From a virus, in IMG/VR virus record IMGVR_UViG_3300013118_000263, positions 1 through 24,069 of that record: a DNA stretch of 24,069 bases, one strand, 5' to 3'. The notes beneath the pieces were generated by a model. That model was not told the origin of the DNA. It worked only from the letters and a program-made list of their open reading frames with translations, and made no database searches. This document shows, piece by piece, positions 12,510 to 19,727 of this stretch (its first letter is position 1; each line of letters opens with the position of its first letter). The position numbers and the translations under genes are program-made.

Positions 12510-12925
12510 GTCCAACCACTTTATTTTTTCTAATCGTAGTTATAGCAATTTTTGTAATTGGAGTCATGAAAGTTTATGGGGATACTCCGGACGAAATTAT
12601 TTGGGCAGTAAATGAAGAACATGGATTGAGAGCCGTCCCGATTTACTATGTAGATGAGATTGAAAATCATGGAGAGCATACTAAAGGTGTTTACAATCCT
12701 GTATTAGATGAAATTAGAATACTTAAAGGAGTAGGCGATTTTTATGCTGTTCCCGGTTGCACTATTCGAGATCACGAAATATTACATGCTTGGGGATATG
12801 ACCACGTATCCATGCAGGAGTTTAATTGCCCAAATCCAAACGTAGATTATGACGCTTTACAGTATAGAGAAACTTTTGTTAAACACTGGAATCCGAATTA
12901 TGAGTGGAATGGTTATGAACGATAA
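12506..12925 (+). CDS. Membrane-anchored metzincin-like zinc protease (139 aa)
   Basis: An N-terminal hydrophobic segment (residues 5-21, LFFLIVVIAIFVIGV) without a clear cut site should anchor the protein with the rest outside the cell. Residues 90-100 read HEILHAWGYDH, a full HExxHxxGxxH motif: His90, His94 and His100 as zinc ligands and Glu91 as the catalytic base, as in metzincins. Met103 soon after could relate to the Met-turn, though closer than usual. Cys85 and Cys108 flank the site and could be bridged. At 139 residues it is far shorter than most metzincins. It overlaps the secreted-protein gene (ATGA). A cell-surface protease that loosens the S-layer for virus exit or entry fits the context; this is inference. 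Confidence 0.8.
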   Translation: MSPTTLFFLIVVIAIFVIGVMKVYGDTPDEIIWAVNEEHGLRAVPIYYVDEIENHGEHTKGVYNPVLDEIRILKGVGDFYAVPGCTIRDHEILHAWGYDHVSMQEFNCPNPNVDYDALQYRETFVKHWNPNYEWNGYER

Positions 12926-13016
12926 TACTTACAAAGCCTTATTCACTGGACTAGTGATAGGCATGGTTTTCTCAATAGTCACTTTCTCAATAGGATATTA
13001 TGTGATTCCAAAATGA
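12915..13016 (+). CDS. Small single-span membrane protein (33 aa)
   Basis: The frame overlaps the zincin stop; ATG 12909 is also possible and adds two residues. The product has a short polar N-terminus and one hydrophobic span (LFTGLVIGMVFSIVTFSIGYYV), and its stop overlaps the ATG of the zinc-ribbon gene. Size and setting suit a second pore protein or a holin regulator. Too short for a family call. Confidence 0.55.
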   Translation: MNDNTYKALFTGLVIGMVFSIVTFSIGYYVIPK

Positions 13017-13153
13017 AACCTACTTGTCCTCACTGTAATAGTGAAAACTTGGATCAAGGATTAAACGGAAATATTCTTTGCCATGATTGTAAAAACTTCT
13101 TTAGGTTACTAGCCACATGGGTAGATCCCTGTTCAATCACTAGTAATAACTAA
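13013..13153 (+). CDS. Small zinc-ribbon protein (46 aa)
   Basis: ATG 13013 overlaps the preceding stop (ATGA). CPHC at residues 5-8 and CHDC at 23-26, 14 residues apart, form a compact zinc ribbon with the usual Asn-Gly turn between. The rest is short with one more Cys. Such ribbons are used for protein or nucleic-acid contact. It is odd to find it within a membrane/secretion module, which suggests a control role rather than a surface one. Function unknown. Confidence 0.65.
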   Translation: MKPTCPHCNSENLDQGLNGNILCHDCKNFFRLLATWVDPCSITSNN

Positions 13154-13160
13154 ATAATAT
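13151..13160 (+). promoter_or_regulatory. TATA-like box before the two-span membrane gene
   Basis: TAAATAATAT starts 27 nt before the ATG at 13178, matching the leaderless spacing. GAGG (13167-13170), 7 nt before the same ATG, also looks like a ribosome-binding site. Read-through from upstream would use the GAGG, and the local box would give a leaderless copy. Confidence 0.45.
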
Positions 13161-13177
13161 CACTATGAGGATTTGAT

Positions 13178-13417
13178 ATGGGAAATTTACCATTTGATAA
13201 ATCCGACACTGCTTTAATTGTCGGATTAGTCTTTTTGGGAATATTCGCAGGATTAGTCGTTTACATTATTGCTGACGCAGATCTAACAGAAATTAAGATC
13301 ACAGGTAATATTGACGCAAACTACATCTTTGGAATATTTACCGGAATAGTAATTGCCTTTATTGGATTCATCGGAATCACTAGAGGTAAAGTAACAACTC
13401 AAGGAAGTCAAAATTGA
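13178..13417 (+). CDS. Two-span membrane protein, second holin candidate (79 aa)
   Basis: Two hydrophobic spans (about residues 11-32 and 50-67) are joined by a polar loop (DADLTEIKITGNIDAN), with a basic, polar C-terminus. This is the size and topology of class II-like holins. The stop overlaps the TTG of the HExxH gene (TTGA), so membrane protein and zincin are paired here just as they are upstream. Alternatively it could anchor or export its neighbour. No sequence family recognised. Confidence 0.6.
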   Translation: MGNLPFDKSDTALIVGLVFLGIFAGLVVYIIADADLTEIKITGNIDANYIFGIFTGIVIAFIGFIGITRGKVTTQGSQN

Positions 13418-13959
13418 CTTTCATTTTTTCTACTGACAACATAAATCCGAAAGTCTATGAAAAGATTTTCAGAAGATTCTTTATGCTTCAATTTGGTTGG
13501 GAGGATTGGGTTGTTTTCAATAGAGAGTTTGACGTCCATATAGTCCCGGTTGAAAAATCAGATCAATATCGTCAAATGTATGGATTAACTTCTTGGAATA
13601 CTTCTAATGCTATACCTTGGGGATTCACTCAACCTCCAAATGTCGTATCAAATAACACTGTAAAAGGTAGGGTATTTTGGTTCGTTAATGATACTAAAAA
13701 CCCGTTTATTCTAAGACAGAACGCTGAAAAGGGACTCCATGAAGCACTCCATGCCGGTTGTTGGATAGTATTCGGGACGGAACGTATGAAAAGGAAATAT
13801 GATGATCCTCAAGCAAAAGCCGGAACAGAAGGAGCAAAGTATGTTATTGTTCCACATGATGTAGCATACGGCACTAAAGAAACTATCACTTTTTGGATTA
13901 GATATGGAATAATTTGGCTTCCAATAAAGGCATTATCCGTTAGAAATTATTTGCCTTGA
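13414..13959 (+). CDS. HExxH zincin-like protein (181 aa)
   Basis: TTG start overlaps the upstream stop. Residues 109-113 read HEALH in the setting EKGLHEALHAGC, the zinc-binding helix of metallopeptidases: His109 and His113 as ligands, Glu110 as base. The third ligand is not obvious; His148 (IVPHD) is a candidate, so this is a different subtype from the HExxHxxGxxH protein upstream. The N-terminal half is aromatic-rich with possible strands (FDVHIVPVE, KGRVFWFVND). No signal peptide is seen, so it may act inside, be released by a holin or ride in the virion. It closes the module just before a new promoter. A late lysis or adsorption protease is inferred. Confidence 0.65.
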   Translation: MTFIFSTDNINPKVYEKIFRRFFMLQFGWEDWVVFNREFDVHIVPVEKSDQYRQMYGLTSWNTSNAIPWGFTQPPNVVSNNTVKGRVFWFVNDTKNPFILRQNAEKGLHEALHAGCWIVFGTERMKRKYDDPQAKAGTEGAKYVIVPHDVAYGTKETITFWIRYGIIWLPIKALSVRNYLP

Positions 13960-13976
13960 AAACAGTTTTAACCTAA
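13959..13976 (+). promoter_or_regulatory. Leaderless promoter element for fibre unit
   Basis: AAAACAGTTTTAACCTAA differs from the 7517 element at one base. TTTTAA begins at 13966, exactly 28 nt before the ATG at 13994. A nearer ATG (13978) opens only a 10-codon frame, so 13994 is the start, in agreement with the fixed spacing. Confidence 0.7.
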
Positions 13977-13993
13977 TATGATAAATCAACCTC

Positions 13994-14554
13994 ATGGGAT
14001 TCTTACATGAAATAGATCTTTTCTTGGGAAAGGCATTACAGAATCTTCAATGGTATTTCAATCACGAACTGCCAATAGCATTAGGCATGAAAGAAAATAG
14101 TATTTCTCAAGGACGATTAACTGTTATTAAAAATAAAGGTAAATGGAATGAAGAAATTATTTGTGAAAATAAAAGAAATTTGTTAACTGACGCAGGACGA
14201 ACTAAAGCCCATGCACAAATTTACACTAATACCTCAGCAGGAGCCAGAGGTTGTGGATACATTGCCGTCACTGTAAATACTGGAACTCCGGCAGATGGTG
14301 ATACTGTTCTTACAGGTGAAATCACGACAGGAGGTTTAGCAAGGGCTGACGCTTCAACAAAATCTACTTCAACAAATACTACTACAATATCTCACACTTT
14401 TACTGCTTCTGCAACTCATACTGCCGTCCAAAAAGCAGCATTATTTGACGCAGCAAGTTCAGGGACAATGTATCATATTAACACCTTTACAGCAACAACT
14501 TTAATCTCATCTGACACCTTAACTGTCACATGGACTTTGACTTTAGACGATTAG
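13994..14554 (+). CDS. Fibre/adsorption-type structural protein (186 aa)
   Basis: The N-terminal 35 residues are helical and hydrophobic (FLHEIDLFLGKALQNLQWYF) and may attach to another virion part. The rest is beta-rich and Thr/Ser/Ala-rich. ENKRNLLTDAGRTKAHAQI followed by a GxGYIAV strand and a TPADGDTVLTGEI segment is a pattern I associate with phage tail-associated proteins that begin N-L-[LV]-x-D-A-G-R. It opens the unit of fibre-like genes. Its exact place in the particle cannot be told. Confidence 0.6.
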   Translation: MGFLHEIDLFLGKALQNLQWYFNHELPIALGMKENSISQGRLTVIKNKGKWNEEIICENKRNLLTDAGRTKAHAQIYTNTSAGARGCGYIAVTVNTGTPADGDTVLTGEITTGGLARADASTKSTSTNTTTISHTFTASATHTAVQKAALFDAASSGTMYHINTFTATTLISSDTLTVTWTLTLDD

Positions 14555-14568
14555 AGGAATTACAATAA

Positions 14569-16074
14569 ATGACTCTTGCCTCAACTTCTTGGAAAGAAGC
14601 AACAGATACAACATCAGGAGATTCTACCAAATACGGAGTCCCTGACGGATTATTACTTTATGCACAATTATTCAATGGAGATCTTAATGTTGATAATGTA
14701 GATATTAACTCACCTTGGTTTTTTAGGACAGGCAAATGTCAATTTCAGAATACTGCTAACACTTTTGGATTTAACATAGATTCAAGTGCTGCTATTGTAG
14801 CCGACAGAGATGTAGCATTTCCACTCTTAACTGGAAATGATACCTTTGTTACAGAAGCCATGATACAATCCATTTCCTCTAAAAAGATTGGTAATTGGTT
14901 AGATTCAGTTGAAATTGCTGCTCCATCTAGTCCGGCAGCAAGTGAACATAGATTATACTTTGATTCAACTTCTAATCAGTTTACAACTAAGAATAGTGCA
15001 GGAACTGTGCAAGAATTTACAACCAATTCAGGAACTCAAACTTTAACAAATAAGACCATTACAACTCCAACAATCACTATCCTAGACAACGCATGGACAA
15101 TGCAAGATAATGCTGATAATACTAAACAATTACAATTCCAATTATCAGGAATTACAACTGCAACAACTAGAACAATTACAATTCCTGATTTATCAGGAAC
15201 TTTAATGACTTCATTAGTTGAAGATACAACTCCGGATCTTGGAGGAACGTTAACAGGATCTGGATTTGATATTACCGGATTAGGAACTGTATCAATGACA
15301 GAACAGGCAGCAGCAAACGCTGATGTAGCCGGTGACGGTCAATTATGGGTTAAAACAGCAGTGCCTAATCAATTATGGTTCACAGATGATGCAGGAACTG
15401 ACTTTCAACTTGCAACTTTAACAGGAACAGAAACTTTAACCAATAAGACTATTGACGGAGATAACAATACAATTTCCAATCTAGCCATTGGAGCAGAAGT
15501 ATCAGCAACATTAGGAGCAGATGTGGAAATGGCAGGATACAATCTCCAAAACGGTGGTGTAATTTTCCTAACTGAACAAGCAACTGCTGACGCTGACGCA
15601 GCAGGTGAAGGACAGATTTGGGTTAAGACGGCAACACCTAATGAATTATGGTTTACTGACGATGCCGGCACTGATTTTCAAGTAGCCTCTAAAACAGGAA
15701 CTCATGCAGCAACAGAAGCAATAGGAATAGCAGTTGGAGATGAAACAACCGTATTGACCACAGGAACCGGCAAAGTTGAATTTCAAATGCCTTATGCTTT
15801 CACATTAACAGATATTAGAGCAACTGTCACTACTGCTCCTACAACTGACGCAGGATTCACAGTGGATGTCAATGAAGGTGGAACGTCACTTATGACAACA
15901 ACTAAAATAACTATTGATGCAACTGAAAAGACTAGTGCAACAGCAACAACTGCTCCTGTATTAACTGACACATCTTTGGCTGATAGTGCAGTAATAACAG
16001 TGGATATTGACGCATTATCCTCCGGAGGAACAGAGGCAGGACTTAAAATCTGGCTTATAGGTTATCAAACTTAG
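14569..16074 (+). CDS. Repeat-containing tail-fibre protein (501 aa)
   Basis: Strongly beta-rich, Thr-rich protein with internal repeats. The unit GQ[LI]WVKTAxPNxLWFTDDAGTDFQ occurs twice (near residues 260-285 and 345-370), and a related, diverged segment lies near 125-155 (HRLYFDSTSNQF and VQEFTTNSG). Each unit is followed by, or near, GT[EQ]TLTNKTI, a short motif common in phage tail-fibre shafts. The C-terminal 120 residues lack the repeat and read as a beta-sandwich (KVEFQMPYAFTLTDIRATV), likely the tip that binds the host. AGAGG lies 11 nt upstream, so the ribosome-binding site is weak. Role: host attachment. Confidence 0.75.
   Translation: MTLASTSWKEATDTTSGDSTKYGVPDGLLLYAQLFNGDLNVDNVDINSPWFFRTGKCQFQNTANTFGFNIDSSAAIVADRDVAFPLLTGNDTFVTEAMIQSISSKKIGNWLDSVEIAAPSSPAASEHRLYFDSTSNQFTTKNSAGTVQEFTTNSGTQTLTNKTITTPTITILDNAWTMQDNADNTKQLQFQLSGITTATTRTITIPDLSGTLMTSLVEDTTPDLGGTLTGSGFDITGLGTVSMTEQAAANADVAGDGQLWVKTAVPNQLWFTDDAGTDFQLATLTGTETLTNKTIDGDNNTISNLAIGAEVSATLGADVEMAGYNLQNGGVIFLTEQATADADAAGEGQIWVKTATPNELWFTDDAGTDFQVASKTGTHAATEAIGIAVGDETTVLTTGTGKVEFQMPYAFTLTDIRATVTTAPTTDAGFTVDVNEGGTSLMTTTKITIDATEKTSATATTAPVLTDTSLADSAVITVDIDALSSGGTEAGLKIWLIGYQT
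15299..15698 (+). repeat. Two diverged copies of a ~125-bp coding repeat
   Basis: Copies at about 15299-15423 and 15571-15698 encode matching WVKTAxPNxLWFTDDAGTDFQ units. They differ mostly at third codon positions, so the repeat is kept by selection on the protein rather than by recent duplication. Confidence 0.7.
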
Positions 16075-16084
16075 TGAGATCACA

Positions 16085-16849
16085 TTGAAAAGCATTAACC
16101 CATTATTGAAACCATTTGACCAAAAACATGAATCGCCATTTATTATGAATCCTAGTAGATTTGGAGCTGCTCCATGGGAGATGGATATTGATTTTAGTGA
16201 AACAACAACGGCAGGTTGGAATACCATTTTTGTTCCATTAGACAGTGCTAAAATTCTGGCTCAAGGTTCAGATAGTAATGAAAGATTATACATGAATGTT
16301 GTAGAAGATAGTTCAAACGATAATTGTTCGTTCGATTGTCAAGATGCGACTTACGGAATCAGTTCTAATTTATCAAATACTTCGTGGTTACATTGGTTTG
16401 ATTTTTATCAAGATACAAATTCAGCAGAAAGTAATGTAGGATTTTTTGGATTTAGTGCAGTTACAGGGCAGGCTTGGAGTACAGGATCAGGAGATGCTAT
16501 GGTTATTCAAAGGAATGCTAATGCCTCTACTTTTGGTATGAGTCAAACTTATAATAATGGATCGACCTTGCATAGTGGTTTTACTGCTTCAATTTACGCA
16601 TCAACAGCTATTGATACTCAATATTATGGAAAATTTCAAAGAGATAGTGCAACTGCTTCAAGTTCGGGACTTTATACAAATGAAGACAGAAGTACAGGCG
16701 AAGTAGGAACAGCAAGCCAAACACCATCAAGTGGTGTAATTGATTTAAGATATTTCACCGTAGGCAATGAATCTGCTTCTGGCGGTGGGAACGATATTGC
16801 TTGGGTTGACAGAATTAGAGTTGAGGATGGAACAACAACGCCACCGTAA
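16085..16849 (+). CDS. Fibre-associated beta-rich protein, likely recent acquisition (254 aa)
   Basis: TTG start 16085 is 11 nt after the fibre stop; an ATG at 16130 or 16147 could also serve. The protein is beta-rich, with many Ser, Asn, Thr and aromatic residues, and reads like a lectin-type sandwich: FVPLDSAKILAQG, LHWFDFYQDTNSAESNVGFFGF, YYGKFQRDSATASSSGLYT and WVDRIRVEDGT at the end. Such domains often bind glycans. Its base usage stands out: TCG and CGA codons are common (AATCGCC, TTCGTTCGAT, ATCGACC), and the only two AGCT sites I find in the window (16165, 16616) are here. A host-range module gained from another source is the simplest reading. Confidence 0.65.
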   Translation: MKSINPLLKPFDQKHESPFIMNPSRFGAAPWEMDIDFSETTTAGWNTIFVPLDSAKILAQGSDSNERLYMNVVEDSSNDNCSFDCQDATYGISSNLSNTSWLHWFDFYQDTNSAESNVGFFGFSAVTGQAWSTGSGDAMVIQRNANASTFGMSQTYNNGSTLHSGFTASIYASTAIDTQYYGKFQRDSATASSSGLYTNEDRSTGEVGTASQTPSSGVIDLRYFTVGNESASGGGNDIAWVDRIRVEDGTTTPP

Positions 16850-16851
16850 TC

Positions 16852-17382
16852 ATGGAAAAATTAAACATACAAGACGCATTTGATCCTGAAAAAATAGGAA
16901 CATTACATAACAAATTAACATCAGACGCAGGACTCATCAGACTTACAGAGGAATTGAGATTCAAGCCAGCAGGAAACAGACCAAGTGCTGACGGATTAAC
17001 TATGATTTGGGACGAAGGATACCCAGCAGGATTTGACTGTGAAACGTCAGATTATTCTACAAAATTAAATTGGTTTGCAGATGCAAGAGTGAAGAAACGT
17101 TCAAAATCTCAAATTAGCACAGTGGTTCGTTGGATGTTTGTATTACACCCAACAGAATTTCAACGAGATAAAACTAAACTAAGAGATTTGGTTAATCAAA
17201 GATTAGGTATTGATTTGACGGATGAGATTCAATTTGTAGAATCTGAATTAAAAGTAAATGACACGACATCTATGGGATTAGCAGATCATCAACCATTATT
17301 CTCAGAAAATCATAGTTCAACTAAAACTAGAATGAAAATGACTACTGACAAACATAAAAACATCAAATGGGTTAGAGGTTGA
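16852..17382 (+). CDS. Hypothetical tail/fibre-region protein (176 aa)
   Basis: ATG 16852 starts within 3 nt of the upstream stop. The N-terminal two-thirds look alpha/beta with a basic, aromatic middle (WFADARVKKRSKSQISTVVRWMFVLH), and the C-terminus is polar and basic. There is no membrane segment, Cys pair or catalytic motif. The next start (TTG 17383) directly follows the stop. The position among fibre genes suggests a chaperone or connector for fibres; no family recognised. Confidence 0.6.
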   Translation: MEKLNIQDAFDPEKIGTLHNKLTSDAGLIRLTEELRFKPAGNRPSADGLTMIWDEGYPAGFDCETSDYSTKLNWFADARVKKRSKSQISTVVRWMFVLHPTEFQRDKTKLRDLVNQRLGIDLTDEIQFVESELKVNDTTSMGLADHQPLFSENHSSTKTRMKMTTDKHKNIKWVRG

Positions 17383-18081
17383 TTGACTTCATATACTAGA
17401 GAAATTGTAGAAGGTGGAGGAGGGTATGTATTATCAGGTTATGTCAGTTCAGGTTATGTTACTGCCTCAACTAATTGGTCAGATACAACTGCTAGGACTC
17501 TTGCCTCAACTAGAACTGCCTCCCAAACTGTAACTTTAACGGACGCAATAAAATTAGGAATTGTAAGATTTATCACAACTCAAGCCCAAACTATCACTGA
17601 CGCATTAACTAGAGGAATTGTAGCAACTAGAGAATTGGCTATTGGAACGGCAGGATATACTTCAACAGGTTATGTTTCATCAGGATATTTGACAGAGGCA
17701 AAAACCTCCATTTCAGATTCATTAGTAAGAGTGAGAGATGTTCCAAGATCTATTTCTCAAACTGTTACTTTAACTTCTGCTATCAAATTAGGTATAGTGA
17801 GATTCATTGCAACTCAAACTGTAACTGCTTCTGACACTTTAGCACGAATTTATGGAGCCATAAGAACTGCGAGTGAAACTTGGGTTCATACAAATGCTGT
17901 CACTAGAGTATTGGTAGCAACTAGAGCCATAACTGAAACCAACTTAATCACTGAATTATTAATTGTGTTCAAAGGAGTAGCCGGAACAGGAACAAGAAGA
18001 ATCAAGGCAGTTCAAACTAGAGTATTCAAGAGATCTACAATAACTGCTATATTCAAGAGAAGTGCAAAAGTATCAGGATAA
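17383..18081 (+). CDS. Repeat-rich fibre/shaft protein (232 aa)
   Basis: TTG start directly follows the previous stop. Two internal repeat systems are visible. GYVLSGYVSSGYV (15-27) and GYTSTGYVSSGYL (93-105) are near-identical Tyr/Gly/Ser units. SQTVTLTxAIKLGIVRFIxTQ occurs near 48-68 and 126-146, with shorter relatives (R.ITETN, RTASETW) between and after. Regular spacing of Thr/Val/Ala units suggests a trimeric beta shaft. The C-terminus is very basic (TRVFKRSTITAIFKRSAKVS). Role in fibre or tail-spike structure inferred; no named family. Confidence 0.62.
   Translation: MTSYTREIVEGGGGYVLSGYVSSGYVTASTNWSDTTARTLASTRTASQTVTLTDAIKLGIVRFITTQAQTITDALTRGIVATRELAIGTAGYTSTGYVSSGYLTEAKTSISDSLVRVRDVPRSISQTVTLTSAIKLGIVRFIATQTVTASDTLARIYGAIRTASETWVHTNAVTRVLVATRAITETNLITELLIVFKGVAGTGTRRIKAVQTRVFKRSTITAIFKRSAKVSG
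17523..17817 (+). repeat. Paired ~60-bp coding repeats in shaft protein
   Basis: Segments at about 17523-17583 and 17758-17817 encode the same SQTVTLTxAIKLGIVRFI unit with scattered base changes, mainly silent. A second pair encodes GYVSSGY at about 17446 and 17679. Confidence 0.65.
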
Positions 18082-18410
18082 TGGCTGACTTAGAATTTGT
18101 TGTAGGGGACTATGGAGATGATTTTGATATTGAGATTTATGATGAAGAAACCGGAGCATTAATGGATATTTCAGGATTTTCAACTTTTACTATGACTATA
18201 TCTTCAACTGATGAGGCAACTGATATTTTATCAAAATCACTATCTGCTCCGGGTGACACTGGAAAAGTTAGATGGACTATGCTATCTGCTGATACTGCTT
18301 CCTTATCTCCGGGAACGTACAAAGGACAAATCACTATGGTAGATGGATCAAATACAATTAGAAGAAAGACGGATTTAATGACCGTTAGGATCGTGCAAAA
18401 ACTTGACTAG
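18081..18410 (+). CDS. Baseplate/fibre adaptor, BppU-N-like beta-sandwich (109 aa)
   Basis: ATG 18081 overlaps the previous stop (TAATG). The sequence fits the small sandwich that begins many fibre-anchoring proteins (BppU N-terminal type): FVVGDYGDDFDIEIYDEETGALMDISGFS, then paired strands (TFTMTISS, GKVRWTML), PGTYKGQITMV and a last strand. In phages this domain links fibres to the baseplate or tail. Being a stand-alone domain here, it may dock the shaft proteins. The stop lies inside the connector gene (8-nt overlap). Confidence 0.6.
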   Translation: MADLEFVVGDYGDDFDIEIYDEETGALMDISGFSTFTMTISSTDEATDILSKSLSAPGDTGKVRWTMLSADTASLSPGTYKGQITMVDGSNTIRRKTDLMTVRIVQKLD

Positions 18411-18786
18411 TTATTATAAACTTGATACCATAAAGGCAAAACTTCACATTGATACCGGAGATTCTACTCAAGACGATTACATTAACAAATTAGGTGAGGA
18501 GGCAGATTCTTACATTAACTTACAAATTTCAATTCATGCTACAACTCCGATAGCATTTCCAGATAAGGAACTAATCGCATTATCAGCAAAATTAGCAAGC
18601 GCAGAATTTCTCATGTGGAATAGTCCTGATCACCCAAGAGCATTATATGACGACGCAAGAAAAGACGTCCAAGCATACATCAAGGCAAAATATGGACAAA
18701 CTAGTGAAGGTGGAACAACTGCCAATACTTTTAGCAAAAAAGGAGGTATGACCGGAAATGAAACAGGAACCGGCAGAAGTCCATAA
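18403..18786 (+). CDS. Head-tail connector, gp6-like (127 aa)
   Basis: TTG 18403 overlaps the upstream gene. YYKLDTIKAKLHIDTGDSTQDD is the standard opening of gp6-like head-tail connector (adaptor) proteins, followed by helices with ADSYINLQI, KELIALSAKLASAEFLMW and YDDARKDVQAYIK. The C-terminus is Gly/Thr-rich and disordered. The adaptor forms a ring under the portal and starts the neck. It is normally next to the major capsid gene; here it is about 7.8 kb downstream. The stop overlaps the next ATG by one base. Confidence 0.82.
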   Translation: MTSYYKLDTIKAKLHIDTGDSTQDDYINKLGEEADSYINLQISIHATTPIAFPDKELIALSAKLASAEFLMWNSPDHPRALYDDARKDVQAYIKAKYGQTSEGGTTANTFSKKGGMTGNETGTGRSP

Positions 18787-19727
18787 TGGGAGATTTTGAG
18801 GCAGATACACTCCGAGATTCTATTGAATCCGGTTGGGTTTTAACAGGAGCATTAGTCAAGACGGAATCTACAACCGTTCAAAATCCGGTAAAATTCTATG
18901 CTCATGGATTGGTTAAACATACTGAATCTAAAAGAGCCGTAATTGTAAGAAAATTAACTCCAATAGCAACTACTCAAAATCATACTGAATTTAGAGAAGA
19001 AACCAATGTTTATGAAATCACTTGTAGATATACAGTTGACGCCACTAATGAAACGGCTTTTGATTTATCCGTTCAAAGAGTTGAGGATATGTGTAATGAA
19101 GTTGAAAGAATCGTGAAAACAGTTTATGAGCCTCAAAGTGCAACAGGAGGTTTTTTCACTACTAATTTGTCTTGGAGGAATGATGATGAAATTGCAAAAC
19201 AATCACAAGTCTTGGTAAGAACTTTAACACTGACCTTAAAGAAATTAGTAAGCAGTTCAGATGAGGTTTTTCAAGGCTTTGACGGAGTATTACAATATGA
19301 TACTTCTGCTAGTGAAGGAGCCAATAAACCGGCAAGTGACTATTCTTACACTTCTGTTTATCGTGCTAGAACGACAGGTGGTTTCACCGTACATAAAGAG
19401 GCAGTTCATGGCAATAGTAAAATCCCAAAAAGATTCACAGGTAGTTTCTCCGGATTATTCGAGTGCGAACTATATGCCAAAAAATCCGATATTAATGGAA
19501 CAACTGATGAAGATCTAACTAAATTGGGAGATCTAAGAAGTAATGGGGAATTAAACGAGGTTGTATTTCTAAAAACAGCAAAGAACACTGAATCATCTGT
19601 TTTAACCCTAACAGAATCCATTAAAGTCCAAATTATTGATTTTACTAGACTATATGACGATCATGGATTAGTTGAGTTCAGATTGATAGGTGATATAGTA
19701 GAACAATCAACTTTCACGGTAGCATAA
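18786..19727 (+). CDS. Tail-completion/terminator-region protein (313 aa)
   Basis: The N-terminal half (about 1-155) reads like a tail terminator or completion protein: NVYEITCRYTVDATNETAFDLSVQRVEDMCNEVERIVKTVY, a strand-helix pattern also seen in such small neck proteins. The C-terminal half (165-313) is beta-rich and has GFTVHKEAVHGNSKIPKRF and strands that could be a tail-tube-like or Ig-like domain. At 313 residues it is about twice the usual terminator, so a fusion is possible. It lies between connector and tail-tube genes, as expected. Call is positional plus pattern. Confidence 0.5.
   Translation: MGDFEADTLRDSIESGWVLTGALVKTESTTVQNPVKFYAHGLVKHTESKRAVIVRKLTPIATTQNHTEFREETNVYEITCRYTVDATNETAFDLSVQRVEDMCNEVERIVKTVYEPQSATGGFFTTNLSWRNDDEIAKQSQVLVRTLTLTLKKLVSSSDEVFQGFDGVLQYDTSASEGANKPASDYSYTSVYRARTTGGFTVHKEAVHGNSKIPKRFTGSFSGLFECELYAKKSDINGTTDEDLTKLGDLRSNGELNEVVFLKTAKNTESSVLTLTESIKVQIIDFTRLYDDHGLVEFRLIGDIVEQSTFTVA

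Noticed and set aside
13978-14010. ATG directly after the promoter element
   Set aside because: It opens only a 10-codon frame; ATG 13994 has the 28-nt spacing and a long frame.
19112-19124. AAAACAGTTTATG inside the tail-completion gene, resembling the promoter element
   Set aside because: It lacks the full TTTTA box, lies within a coding region, and no start codon follows at the expected distance.
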